Positions 43,112 to 56,388 of a stretch of DNA of 64,000 bases are shown here, in pieces; the stretch's first letter is position 1; each line of letters starts with the position of its first letter. A program made the position numbers and the translations under genes. The notes beneath the pieces were generated by a model, which saw nothing but the letters and a program-made list of their open reading frames with translations, had not been told where the DNA came from and searched no databases. This DNA comes from Auanema rhodensis (lineage: Eukaryota > Nematoda > Chromadorea > Rhabditida > Rhabditidae): assembly GCA_964057225.1 (NCBI GenBank), contig OZ059896.1:9362001-9426000 (forward strand), given 5' to 3'.

Positions 43112-45062
43112 CTACCTTCGAACTTTTGGTTGAGGTGACTGCGATGATTTCCGATAGCGTTTACCTAGAGATTGATAAACTTCTTTTTCTCTATTACGGC
43201 TTTTCTCCTATAACTGATAGTTAAAAGGCTGAAATCCTTAGTAGTCGCACCTTCATTTTATCTTTATAGAAACGTTCTCTACTTCTACTTCTCCTCCTTC
43301 CTTTATCGTCGCGTCGATTATCTTTTCTATTGCGATCATCCCTTCTCCTAGGAGATTCTCTTCTTCTTCTGGGACTTCTCCTGTAAATAATACACATGAA
43401 AAAGATTATCAAAGGCAAAAGCAAACCTTCTCGGACTTCGAGTTCTTGACCTTGTTCTGGAGCGGGACCGTGTTCTATCTTTCTCTTTAGAAGGTTCCTC
43501 TTTTGTTTCTAATATATGTTAGCAAACCTTTTAAATTTCAGTGTAATCTCGCTTACCTTTAGCTGCATGTGTTAATTTTTGAGCAACCAGAGAGGCCTGC
43601 TTGGCTTTTTCTGCCACCTCACGGTCAGTTCTTATTTTATCCAAGACTCCCATTAATTTATTAAGATTAGGAGGCTGTAAGAAAAAAAACATTCATGGAG
43701 AAAATTATAATAAAAAATCACCTTCTTTCTCGTATAAAGTTGCTGTAAAGTTGAAGCAATATCACGAACATCAAGATCAGATGCACCGAGCAACTCGTAC
43801 CTTAAAAAGGCAAGTTTTATATCTAATTAAACGAACAAATATACCAATGAAGAGGGGATTTAGGGAGCGGAATAGGAGGTTCAACTGTTCTTGCAGCAAG
43901 ATATATACATGCACAGGCAATCGTCTCAGGTGTGTAACGTAAAAACATATCGGTTCTCAGTCCATCGTTCATGTAACTCCTATACAAACAAGTATATTTA
44001 TTTTCTTTGAGTTGCTATACCATGCTTTCTGAATGAGATCTTTACGATTGACTTGGTTTAGAATAAAAATATATGAACAGATAAGTTTGTGAGGGTGCTT
44101 AACATGCACAACAAAACCAAGAGTTGCCATCAATCTCCGCTCGGCTTTGATAATCTTAATAATTTCAAATTAAATTAGTGTAAGGAAGTAGTAAACATAC
44201 ATGATTTTTAGTATTTACATAACTCACATCTAATGCACGTGGTTTCATTCTAGCGGTATCTTCTCTGAAATTAACTAAGTAAACTTGGATAACCTATAAA
44301 AAAAACTGACGCCGTCACTCTCCTTCCAGACTGCCATATTCTATGCAATTGCTCTAATCGGCAGTAAACATTATAAACATCCCTAGGTCTTCGTGGAGCT
44401 TCTTCAATTTTGGATGCAAGAAGTAAGCAAGCCATCACAGTATGCTAAAATATCAACTAGTTTAGATGAAACATCAAGACAAACCCTACCTCCAACATAT
44501 AATTAACAAAACTTTTCTGAAAATAAAACCGCTGAAAAAGAATTTGGCCTGTAGCTGCAGCAGTTTGAGGAAGTTTTAATAAAATAGCACCAGCTTGAAT
44601 AAGTTCACAGCCAAGAAATCTAAGTTCCTAAAAATGGGCAAGTAACACGACTGAATTTGTAAACCAACTTTTTCTGTTTCAGCATCAACTCCATCAGCTA
44701 AAGTGGGAGGATTTTCTAATTTTTGTTTAGATGCATCGTCCATTGTGAGAAGCCATTTATCACAATTAATATCTACCCTAAAAATATAGTAGTTGAGAAA
44801 AAATATATAATATCTCACATACCGAGAATATAGTGGCCGCAAATTAAATGAACTAGGCTTTATAAGAGGATTTTCCTTTAGCTTTTTATCAACTTCTTCA
44901 TGTTCAGGTTTATTTTCATCAGTGTCTTCAAGCTACAATTAAAAATACATAAAGTACATTCAAATAACAGCTAAAAACCTTGGTTTGTTCAGGAGGATGT
45001 TGTTTGGTCATAGACATAGCTTTGGCCAACGCTATCCTTTTCTTCTCCTCAAGCGTCGCCAT
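43112..45062 (-). CDS. cyl-1: Cyclin L (SR-type cyclin)
   Basis: Nuclear cyclin that pairs with CDK11-type kinases and acts in pre-mRNA splicing. The start [20 protein letters not shown] is followed by a basic linker. Tandem cyclin folds carry family landmarks: [68 protein letters not shown] and [20 protein letters not shown]. The C-terminus is an RS/RE-rich domain ([18 protein letters not shown], and [16 protein letters not shown]) typical of cyclin L. The last exon ends [13 protein letters not shown] checked the joins at 44.78-44.88 kb and at the 3' end. Confidence 0.92.
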
Positions 45063-45928
45063 CTTGAAATAAATTAAATTATTTTTTTTCAATAACTAAG
45101 TTTTTTTTGAATAAAAGCTTTAAAATCATGAATTGAGTTATGATATAACTTTAAAATAAATAGAATAATATAAAGAACTGGACTGTATTTTTCGAAATTT
45201 GAATATGTTCACGCTCTATTGCGTACGAAACTACCTTGTCGTGAACTTAAAATTATATAATTGTTATAGTTGGCCAGGTAACCTTGGCTGCCTTTTTGAA
45301 GAATTAATTGTTTTAGTAAAAATAGTATACAGTTCCCGCGAAAAGCTATATTAATATTATTTGCCTAGTTTGAATGTTCACTCTTCGGACATATATAGTG
45401 TGTGGTGAATAACAGTCATGATAATTGCAGTCTTTTCAAAATACCTGAAGTTTTGCACTACGACACAACTGTTGTTAAAAGACACTTCAAAATATTAAAA
45501 AAGAACAATTTTTTAGAAGTTTCTTCAAGAAATTCCCAAAATATTACGAAGGAATAAGTGAGAATTAGTTTTCATCTCGCAAAGGATAGCTCCTTTAATA
45601 CAGGAATTTTTTTTTGTATTTTGTAAGTTTTATCTCGAATCTCCATGTGTTTCTATGTTAATACCACTATATGTTATATGTTAAAATACTGCTTAAAGAC
45701 TTGCAAACCTTCCGAAAACATAGCAAGAAAAAGAATAAGCGTGGTTAAAAGCCATTTCCCATGTATTTTTCTATATCTATTAAACAGTATTCGGATTAAA
45801 AACATTGTAAATCAAATTATTGTCAAAGTAATAGAAGGTAAATTTTTTATTCAAATGTTTCATGTTTATTGAGGCTTGGACAAAAGATTAAACAACAAAC
45901 TAAAACACATACAGTTTTTGGAAAAGTA
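45063..45928. other. Intergenic, no gene seen
   Basis: AT-rich spacer between two minus-strand genes. No exon or RNA gene recognised. Confidence 0.5.
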
Positions 45929-47126
45929 CTAAGACCGTTCTGAATAATCTAGACGAGATGTAATATATTTTGCCCAGCAAAACGAAGAGTTAGCATACAT
46001 GAAAAATATTTTAAGCTGGTCTGTTGCTGCATCCACAGAAAATTCCGTAATCAAATAACTGAATTGATAGTTGTTAAAATAATAATATAATAATAATTGA
46101 TACCGTTTTTCTTTAATAATATTCATTAGGAGATCTTTAAAGATTTGCTTCTCGATATTACTCTCCGGAATTTTAATGGCTACATTCAGCTATAAAATAG
46201 ATACTTAAGTAAAATTAGGTTTATATCATATATACCTGACATATAGCAATATTATTTTCTCCAATTGGCCCCCATTGTGCTGTTATATCTCCTAATAATC
46301 TCAAACTATTGTCGCGGTTTCCGAGTACTAGTGAATCCAATTTAAAACGACGAATATATGTTTGAATATACGTTAAGATATCGACGTGTGTTCTTGTTCG
46401 AATTCCTAAAAAACACAAGAAAAAATGAAAATTATTATTTATGAGGTATGAGATATCATACTCTTATTTGTTCGCTGATAGTGAGTTATATAAATTGGAT
46501 GTTGAATGATATTAGTTCCTCTTGGAGATCCTAAGCCAGGACTGGCGGAGTAAACCGAACAATATGGATACTTGTCCTAAAATATTGTTCAAAAACAGTA
46601 TATATCTATAGAAAAACCTTGAAAAGTTGTTCTGATATTAATTCTGGATCTTCTTTTATGAAAAGAACGTCACAAACATGATCTGAAGCCTGAAAGATTA
46701 GTCCTAGAAGTCCATTAGAATTACTTGACTAATACCCAGACGAGTGGAAACGCAAATAAGACTTGATCAACTCCTGTACTTAGGTACTGTACTCTTGCCC
46801 CTAATTGTTTATCTGAACATTGGTTTACCAATCGAGGAAAGTCATTCCGAAGCTATAAGAATAGTTCATTAGAATTTTGTATCTGTTATCTATCACTAAT
46901 ATAGCAAACTGGTTATTAACTAAGAAAGGAGTCAAGCCAAAAAATAAGTTTTTATCAAATATGAAAATCTGTTCTTTCATGTTGTTCAAAAAGTTTCTTT
47001 AAAGTTTGTAGTACTGCTGAAGTTTCAAATGAATAATATGTAATGCATTTTAATCCGTTGTTCTTATCAGAATAGGTTGTTTTTAAATGTTCATAAATCT
47101 CTTTCAATTATTCTTGCTTCTTATTA

Positions 47127-47167
<41 letters not shown>

Positions 47168-47306
47168 TTTAATATTTCTCAAAAGAAACTTATAATAGAA
47201 AAGAAAATTAATTTACCTTGTATACGAAATCATCTGTGCTAATTTCTTTCCATGAACTTGTTCGTTTTTCTAGACAATTAAATGCTGCAGAAGTGTAATC
47301 AGTTGA
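45929..47306 (-). CDS. Unrecognised protein, 5' end not resolved
   Basis: At least five upstream exons join in frame (47306-47217, 47098-47015, 46968-46897, 46852-46736, then from 46689), followed by further exons down to the stop at 45929. They give roughly 330 aa. The coding signal is clear, for example SAAFNCLEKRTSSWKEI, LVNQCSDKQLGARVQYL, LFAFPLVW, DVLFIKEDPELISEQLF, NNIAICQLNVAIKIPES and FSVDAATDQLKIFF. There is no ATG in frame in the first exon, which begins after a good TTTCATACAG acceptor; only 174 bp separate it from the divergent P-glycoprotein ATG. Either a short first exon was missed or the 5' end is lost. I do not recognise the family. Confidence 0.6.
47130..47166. repeat. (TA)n microsatellite
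   Basis: TA tract within the first visible intron of the unrecognised minus-strand gene. Confidence 0.95.
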
Positions 47307-47480
47307 CTGTATGAAAAAGAAAAAATTATACTTTTATAAGATTATATTATTAGAAATAAATTTTATTCCGAAATATCATTTTTGATAGTTAATTAGTCTT
47401 AGTTCTTTATAATTGTTTTTAATTTTAAGTTTTTCTCTTAGGTTTCATACAAATTAATTATCTTGTTGAATTTGAGTAAA

Positions 47481-50400
47481 ATGGTGGTACAACAGGAATA
47501 TGATTTGAAGAAAGCCCAGAAAAATTTTGCTAACAATGTTAGGTAAGTTGTTGTCTTTATTGTATATAAATTTGTTTATGTTTTCGAATGAAAAATATTC
47601 CTCCGGCTAAAAAAGTTCGTACTCGAAATGCGAAAAATCCGTTCGTCCTTGTATGTTTTTAAATATTATTTTATATGTAAAGTAATTTTTAGTTTCGGTA
47701 TGCTAGTATAACTGATATTGTGTGTTATATATTTGGTATAGCTACATCATTAGTATCAGGCTTAGGATATCCATTGATGTCTATAATTATGGTTTTTATT
47801 TTTTTTACAAAATGATATTGACAATGTTTTTAGGGAAACATAACACAAGCTTTCATGGATATTACTGAAGGATTAGGTTAATAAGCTAGTAATTAACTTC
47901 GAAAGTTAAATATATCATTCTTTAGATTCGAATCAATTCAGTATCGATGTTAAAAGAGACTGCATTAAGTTTGCTGTGTTAGGCGCAGTTATATTTGCTT
48001 GTGGATTTTTACAAGTTGTTTCACGAAACCGAATAACTTATCATATATTCTATTTAGTCAGTTTTTCTGGTGAAAGCATGTGATAATGTTATTACCAATT
48101 GGAGAAAAAGGTTTTTTATGTCATTATTACGACAAGATATCGCCTGGTATGATAGCACCCATAGCGGATCTTTAGCTCCAAAACTTTTCGAGTAGACAAC
48201 GGTTTTACATAACAAAATATATTGACACAATTACAGCAATCTTGAGAGAATCAGAGAAGGTAGTGGGGACAAAATTGGTCTGTTGTTTCAGTTCTTAGCT
48301 CAGGTACAAAGAAAAATTTATTTCACTGTATGTTACATACATATATAGTTTGGAGGTGGCTTTGTAGTTGCTTTATCACACGATTGGAAGCTAACTCTCA
48401 TTATGATGTCATTATCACCGTTTATAATGATATCCGGAAGTTATGTTGCCACGGTTTAAAAATAAATCCATTGTGGTTTAAACTTCAATATTTCTGTCAG
48501 ATCATGGCATCCATGGCTCAAGATGAGTCAAAGATATACGAAAAAGCTGGTGGCATTGTTGATGAGGTTCTCAGTTCTATAACAACAGTTCAATCATTTA
48601 ATGGTCAAACGTATGAAATACAAAGGTAGAAATTCTCTATAATTGGTATGAAAGTGTGTACATATAGGTATGAAAAGTCGTTAGAGCAAGGAAGAAAGTT
48701 GGGAATTCGTAAAGCTTTATCAACCGGAGTTGGTATTGGATTCACATTCTTGTTTATGTTTACTTCTTATGCATTAGCATTTTGGATCGGAATTAATTAT
48801 GCTGCCAATGGAACTATTGATGGAGGAACTATCATAATAGTAATATTGGATACATACTTATATCATTTTTTCTTAAAAAAACATCGTTTTGGGTATTTTT
48901 TTCTGTCATGATGGGTGCAATGGCTCTTGGCCAGCTTGGACCTCAATTTGCTGTAGTTGGGGCAGCTGTAGGCGCAGCGACTTCATTGATAGAAATTATT
49001 GAACGAGTATATAGTGATATTATCACATAAGTTATTTAATGATCATTTGTTCAGGTACCAGTAATAGATTCCTTTAGTGCAAAAGGCAAACGTCTTGTTA
49101 GTTTAAAAGGACACATCAAACTTTGCAATGTTTATTTTTCTTATCCAAGCAGACCTGATGTTCCAATTTTAAAGGTATTACATATGAATATTAGGTTGTT
49201 GAACATGAAATAATCTTAGGGAATATCATTGGAAGCAATTCCTGGCCAAACAATTGCTTTAGTTGGCCCAAGTGGTTGTGGCAAAAGTACAATAACTCAA
49301 CTAATTCTTCGATATTATGAACAGATTCATGGAGAAGTGACATATTCAAACGTTGTTGAGAGTTAATAGGCACTGCTGTTTCAGATCAAAATTGATGATT
49401 ATGAAATATCGGATTTGAATATAGAATATTTGAGAACATGTGTTGGAATTGTATCTCAGGAACCTAATTTGTTTAACACAACTATTGAAGAAGTTCATTG
49501 GAAAATGATATTCTCTTGATTATTCGTTCATTTTTAGAATATAAGATATGGTTGTCCTGCAGTTTCTAATTCCGACATAGTTAAAGCTTTAAAAGAAGCA
49601 AATGCTTATGATTTTGTTATGAAGTTTCCTCGCGGTCTTCAAACATTGGTTGGCAATCGTGGAGCTCAACTATCTGGTGGACAGAAACAAAGAATTGCAA
49701 TTGCTAGAGCTCTTGTTAGAAATCCCAAGGTTCAGCAATCAACCGAGAAACATAATTCCGAAAAATCTCAAAAATATTTTATTTGTAGGTGTTATTACTG
49801 GATGAGGCAACAAGTGCATTGGATGCGGAAAGTGAATATATTGTTCAAAAAGCTTTGGAAAATGTGATTAAACTTTCAAATGATTAAACGATTAGGAAAT
49901 TACAGGCTTCCAAAGGGAGAACTACTTTTGTAATAGCTCATAGATTATCAACTATACGTAATGCTAATAGTATCATTGTTATGAACTCTGGAGAAGTTAT
50001 TTTTATTTTTTTAATGTTAAAAATATAAGATTATTTAGATTGTTGAACAGGGAACACATACTGAACTCATGAATTTGAAAGGTTTATATCATAATCTTGT
50101 TAGTAATCAAGTTCTTGCTGATGTGAAACAAGGTAAAACACGTTTTATGAAATTTTCGTTTGATTTTTACGAGCAACATTATTTCAGAAAACATATGTGA
50201 AGATAATGAGAATGAAAAACAACGGGATAATGATATAGAAAGCTTGGTAAGTTATAGTAGTTGTATTATGATAAATACTTAATGAAGTAATTATCAGACT
50301 TCAAATATACAACCTCTACATTCGAATAAAAAACATTCACAATACAATCAAGGACAAGTATCAAAATTAAGAACAGAAAACCTTCTAAGTATAATTAGAA

Positions 50401-52677
50401 AAAGTCGCCCAGAATGGCTTTATTTGATTGTGGCTTTTCTTTCTGCTTCAACACAAGGATGCGTTTTCCCAGCTTTTGCTTGGATATTTGTTCAAATTAT
50501 ACAGGTATAAGATAACATGAGATCTGTATTTTAAAGTATTTTCAAGACATTCACAGAACCTCCAGAACAAATGAAGTGTGATGGCCATTTTTGGGCTGTA
50601 ATGTTTCTAACTTTGGGAGGCTTAATGTTTGTTACGATGATTATTCAAGTAAGTACATATATTTACGTATTTATCAATTTTCAATATTCAAAATCTTATT
50701 AAAGTTTTAAAGACGTTCTTCTTTGGATTAGCTGCCGAATCTATGAGTAAACGTTTTCGTATAATGGTTTTTGAAAATATTCTTCGGATGGACAAATCAT
50801 ACTTTGATAAACCTGAGAATTCACCAGGAAAATTATCAACTCATCTAGCTACAGATGCACCATGCTTGAAATCAGTATTCTTAAATTTTTTAAATTAAAC
50901 TAAGTTTTAAATAGGCTATAGATTTTCGTTTGGGTACAGCTTTTGGAGCTTTAATAGGATTGGTGGTTGGAATTGGAATTGCCTTTTATTATGGATGGCA
51001 AATGGCTTTATTAGTATAAAAAAGTGAAATTTTTAAAATTTAATTCACAAATACTACAGGCAGTATTAATGTCTCCTTTGACCATTATTGGACAATCAAT
51101 TCAAATGCAATATACATTAGGAGCAATGGGAGGAAAGACATCAGATATGGTGGAAAGTGGAAAGGTTTGTAAAATATAGAATTTTATAAATTTTATTAAC
51201 AAAAAGATAATTAGATTGCTGTAGAAGCAATCGAAAATATTCGAACTGTTCATTCATTGACATTAGAACGTAAACTCTATGACGACTTTACAACTTTACT
51301 ATCACGAGCAAAAAAAAATATATTACGTCAAGCAGTTTCACAGGTATTTATAACTGAAAAAAATATATTTTTCTTATTAATATCATTTATGTAGGGTTTA
51401 GCATATGGTTTTGCTGTAAGTGTGTTTTTTTTCTTATTTGCTTCATGCTTTCGATTTGGATTATGGCTCATTGAAAATAATTATATGTATCCTTTTCCAG
51501 TGTTAAAGTATAAAATATTCTTATAAAATGTTTGATTCATGAAATTTCAGTGTTCTATTTGCAATTTCATTTACTACAGGAGGTCTCGGAATATTTAGTG
51601 GATACTTTCCTGAATACATGAAGGCAGTAATAGCTGCTGGAAAAATTTTCTCTATGCTAGAAGAAGAAACAGTTATAGATGGATTATCAGAAGAAGGAGG
51701 AAAGATGAATAAATTTGGTGATATAGTTATATCAAATCTACGATTCAGTTATCCACAAAGACCAACTGTTCCCATCCTCAAAGGAATTGATTTGAAAGTA
51801 GTTTTCATGAAAATTTTAAAAGAATACTATTTATGGTTTTTTAGTTAAAAAAAGGTCAAACTGTTGCATTTGTTGGTCCAAGTGGTTGTGGGAAATCAAC
51901 TATAATCACTTTACTTGAACGAAATTATAAAGTAGATGATGGCAGTATTGTATGTTTAAGTACAGCATATTCGAAAGAAAATTTAATTTTTAAGGAAATC
52001 GATGGAGTAAATGTTGAAAAAATTAACACAAAGCACATTCGAAATCATATCGCTTTAGTTTCTCAGGAGCCGGTCCTTTTCGATAGGTCGATTAGCGAAA
52101 ATATAACATATGGAGTTTCTGAATATGTAAAACATGAATTGATTGAAGAAGCTTGTCGAGAAGCTAATATTCATGAATTCATAACTTCTTTACCTCAAGT
52201 TTGTTATATATTTTATTTAAAATATGACTATATTTAGGGATATGATACGAGAGTAGGTGAAAAAGGAGTTCTATTATCAGGTGGTCAAAAGCAACGTATT
52301 GCTATAGCTCGAGCATTGGTAAGGAATCCGTCAGTTCTATTATTAGATGAAGCAACAAGTGCTTTGGACAGTGAATCAGAGAAAGTAATATTCAGAAAAA
52401 TGTATTGTGATGTATTCAAAAAGATAAATATTTCAGATTGTTCAAGAAGCTCTCGACAAAGCTGCAACTGGTAGAACGTGTATTGTTATTGCTCATCGAC
52501 TGTCTACGATACAAAACGCCGATTATATTATAGTTTTTTCAAATGGAAATATTATCGAACGAGGTAATCATGTCGTTAATGTGACTAAAAACTGGAACAA
52601 CTTTAGGAACACATGACGAATTACTTCAGAAAAGAGGAATGTATTATGATTTAGCTTTAAAACAATCTGGAAACTAA
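47481..52677 (+). CDS. P-glycoprotein (ABCB full transporter)
   Basis: ATP-driven exporter of lipophilic compounds at the plasma membrane, in the nematode pgp family. It has the full layout TMD1-NBD1-TMD2-NBD2. NBD1 shows Walker [10 protein letters not shown] (near 49270), Q-loop VSQEP, signature LSGGQKQR (near 49670) and Walker [16 protein letters not shown] split by an intron. NBD2 repeats Walker A (near 51880), signature (near 52280) and [18 protein letters not shown]1 carries [18 protein letters not shown], and TMD2 carries [19 protein letters not shown]. All catalytic residues are present. Two introns have no AG at the best in-frame join: 47543-47586 (ends TTTTCG) and one starting at 48840 (ends CG at 48886 or GG at 48892). 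The start could instead be ATG 47588. The end is a continuous in-frame series of exons. Confidence 0.93.
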
Positions 52678-52881
52678 AGAATATATCAAATATATATCAT
52701 AAAAATGAATGATATATAAACAAAATTGATGTTTTTGATTGCTAATAAAATTTTTTTTTAACTTCATCTAACTTTCTATTTTCTATAAAAAACTTTTTTT
52801 CTACACAAACGCTTTTGCTTAGAAATTAAAATTTGAAAAAACTCACAGAAAGGAAGAAAAATGTGATTCGAATGAATGTAG

Positions 52882-53202
52882 TTAAAGTGAACAAGAATAT
52901 GACACACACAACAAAAATACGAGAACGATCTTCAAATGAAAGCTGAATATTCGATAATCTTAACATTAATACAAAATTATGGATCCGTTTGCCAATAAAA
53001 TAATATGATACCTGAAGCGAATCCGCATTAGTTCACGACTAAGATTTAAATTTTGAAAAGATTGAGTGTAGGATAAAAGGTCCAGATAGCCAAACTGGTT
53101 ATCAAGAAGATTCTCATCTAACTTTCTTGAAGAAGCTGATTCATGATTAAATACTGTACTCTTTGAAGGTTGTGTAGGAGTATAATTTGATGTAGTTGTC
53201 AT
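52882..53202 (-). CDS. Small putative membrane protein
   Basis: The first exon (53202-53014) starts at an ATG preceded by an acceptor-like CAG (candidate trans-splice site). It encodes MTTTSNYTPTQPSK, a Ser/Thr-rich start, then NQFGYLDLLSYTQSFQNLNL. A canonical intron leads to a second exon ending at 52882 with a hydrophobic stretch (LKIVLVFLLCVSYSC), so the product of about 83 aa could be tail-anchored. No family recognised. The second exon is tentative. Confidence 0.45.
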
Positions 53203-54076
53203 TCGACTGACGTATATGTAATTTTCTTTTTTTTTGTCTTTTATATAATGGTTTTAGTTAAAAGAAGGTCAGTGAAATGTATAGAGGCCAGGCTATTGAA
53301 CAAGTGAAGATAAAATCTTTAATTTCTGCTATCTTCAGAAAATCCTTTGGTATGCATGATTTTTAGATCTCTCTTACCTGCTTCATGGATTTATTATTTC
53401 AGCATAATCTCTATATAAATATGAAATATATTAGGGTACATTGTGTCCGTTGATTATACAAAGATTTTTAATCTTTTTCAGGTTTTATATCGCTTTTTTC
53501 TATAAATTTATTATATTATATATAACTGGGAAGTATTTTATCTGAGTTCAAAGAAATAATTAAAATAAAAGATTAGCAGGAGCATAACACAAAGTACATA
53601 TGTATGTATGAATGTATGAATACGAGTGTGAAGAATATGTGAAGATCTTCAGATGTAAGAAGAAAAACATCTCCGTATGTTATGTAAAATTGTACACTTT
53701 CTTACAACATTATCCTTTTTTTTCAATTTATTAAATATTCGAAACTTTTTTTTGGTTCAAGACACTTATTTGATTAAAATGATTAGGAAGAAGAACTCAA
53801 GTTGTCGGCTTTTTTTCCTGTTAATTTTTAGAAAATTAGTTGTAAAATTTTAAAGAAAGCTTTTCAATTTTGTTCGAGCTGTCAGCTGATGGCTGTGTAC
53901 ACATGAATTGACGGATATGCTCCTCCTATATTACACTGACTATTGTCTTAATTCATCTGTACTAGTCGACCTTTAACTGTAAGCTAAATCTACTGTTAGC
54001 ATCAAATATTTTGATTCTTGTATATTATATTTGTATTTTAAAAAATCTTGTTTTATCCTCATTTTAATTTTGAAAA
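53203..54076. other. Divergent intergenic region
   Basis: AT-rich spacer between a minus- and a plus-strand gene. No other feature seen. Confidence 0.45.
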
Positions 54077-55976
54077 ATGACTGAGTGTAGTCCCGAATCT
54101 TTAAAGTTTCTAACCACAAGATCTATTGCACTGAGACTTTTTGTGGTGAGTTTTTAAATTTTTTTTCATTACTTATTACATAGTTTTCTCATATAAATTA
54201 CACTTTTCTATTTGTCAGATCAAAATTCGTTGGAGAAAAATCAAAGATGTTGCATATGATCTGAATGATGTTCTGAACCAATTGCGAATTCCTAATCGTC
54301 AGAGAGAAATGATACGAGAAGCAATAGGAGAAGTATTACGAGAAGTCCGTCGTTGGGGTATTGTTATTAGATTTTTTAAAAATAAATATATTCATATATT
54401 TATAATAATATATTATGTATTTAAGATGAAAAACATCGAGAAATGTTTTGTGAAAGCTCAAAAGCTGTAAGAGTCATGAATAAAGCGGAACATCTACGCA
54501 CATTTTACCGTCATCTTTTGTGGAAGCACTCATCGTAAGTTTTAGCAAATAATAGGAAGATACTAGAAATTACGAAAAAAAGACTGCATGTGTTTTTTTT
54601 CATAAAACGTTTTATATATTATATAAAATTAAGATATGAAATAGAAGATGTTGAAACTGCTAAAAATCTAATGGAAACAGAATGTGCTGATTGGCCTCAA
54701 ATGCAATTTCAGGTATATATTTTGAAAAATAAACAAATGAAAAACTTTCAATATCTTATTATTTTAAATTTTGCTTAAATTTTATTTCAGTTCGCTTGCT
54801 TATATGCTCTAACCGATTGGGTGGAAGACGATGTTCGATTTGATAAATATCGATGTATAACATTTAGGTGATTTATAAGATATTATTGAGCAAACAATCC
54901 AGAAAACTAGATTTTGTTTCCTATTTTTGTTTTTTTTTCTTTAAGAAAACAATTAGGCGAGCATCCAGTTTATGATTTCTGGCTTACATTATTGAATTCG
55001 GATTGGGAAACATTTTTTGATACAGGTGAGCAATACAAAAATAACAAGAATTCTTTATCTTATTTTTCAGAAACTAGACTTGCTAATCAAAAATTGCAAC
55101 TTTGTCTAAAGTTTTCTATTACACATGGATATTATGAGTTAATGCGTTATATTTGGGATAAAATTGGAAATTCAACAAAAGAATACATTGGTATCTTATT
55201 TATTTTAACATTTTGATTATAATGAATGTACAGGACTTCTTCAGTGGAGGTCAATGTGCTTTAGAGCTAGAGATCGAGAAACAATGAAATTCTTATGTGA
55301 ACGACTATGTGAAATGAATCCCGTCGGAGTTGCTCGAATTTCTTGGTCTGCATTTTGGAGTACATTTTATGACATGATTAATGTGAATTGTTTTATACTT
55401 TTGAATTAAAACAAAACAAGTTTATTTTAGAATGAAAAAAGTGATGTCGTAGTTCAAAATCAATTTAAACGACGTTTTGAATTCTTAATTGAAAACTGTT
55501 GTCCTGAATTAAGACGTCGTCTGTTATGTATGGAAAACTTCAGGTTAATTTTTCTTTCAAATTCAATCAAACTTATAAATTATAAGAATTTTATAAAATG
55601 TATGATTTTATAACAAATATAAGTTAAATTTAGAGTTGTTGCCGACTCTTTCCGTTATAATCGAGCGGACACATTTGCCCTACTCTTGGAACACATGGAC
55701 GCAGAACAGTTGAGAGATGCGAGGTAAACAAAATGACCCTTGGGGTAAACAAGAAAAATATTATATATAAGCATGATTTTGTTTAAACATCGAACAGAAG
55801 AAAAAAATATACGTTTGAAAAATGAATTTATCTTTCTCATAAGTTAGATTTCAAAATGAAATATGTTAAATACTTTTAGAGAAGTTGTTGATCGAATTCA
55901 TGGAAGACGCCAAAGCATCGAAGGAACCATGTTGCGAAAAGCGATGATTCGTCGACAAATGACAACAACAGACTAA
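54077..55976 (+). CDS. Unrecognised protein, mostly helical
   Basis: At least ten short exons with GT-AG introns, all in frame where I checked, giving roughly 350-370 aa. The protein has no signal peptide or membrane span and looks helical, rich in Arg, Glu and aromatic residues. Landmarks are KIRWRKIKDVAYDLNDVL, LREVRRWDEKHREMF, EDVETAKNLMETECADWP, VYDFWLTLLNSDWETFF, LLQWRSMCFRARDRETMKF and VVADSFRYNRADTFALLLEH. Repeated W/F-rich helical segments suggest helical repeats of the ankyrin or HEAT sort, but no repeat consensus fits. It may belong to a nematode-restricted family (inference). Confidence 0.75.
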
Positions 55977-56388
55977 TTGATAATTAGTTTTATTCACAGT
56001 TATTTTCTTTATCTCATGTTATTTTTTTTTGTTTAAATGTCTTCGTGTCGTGTTAACCACTGATCTCATAGTCATCATCAGTGGCGGGTACAATAACGGA
56101 ATAAGGGTTTATTTTGAATTGTATTGTGTACATGTTATTAGTAAATAAAATATTTTTTATGATACTCTGTAAAAGTAAAACAAAAAATAAAAAGAAGTAA
56201 ATAAATTTATTAATCTGTAACTAGTTTTATTCCTTTTTATCTGTTCCCTGTTTCCCATGAGTGTCCTAGAAATATGATTATTTAACAGTTGCTAATGAAA
56301 AAAACCAACACTATCATCTGTTGGCACATCTATATAAAATATTGGAGAAACAGCATTCTGAGAATCCTTAATAAAGATGAATGAATTT
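55977..56388. other. Intergenic between convergent genes
   Basis: AT-rich 3' spacer. It contains an AATAAA-type signal near 56143. No gene seen. Confidence 0.5.

Noticed and set aside
47481-52677. P-glycoprotein as a pseudogene
   Set aside because: Apart from the two unusual acceptors, every exon join I checked is in frame and both ATP sites are complete.
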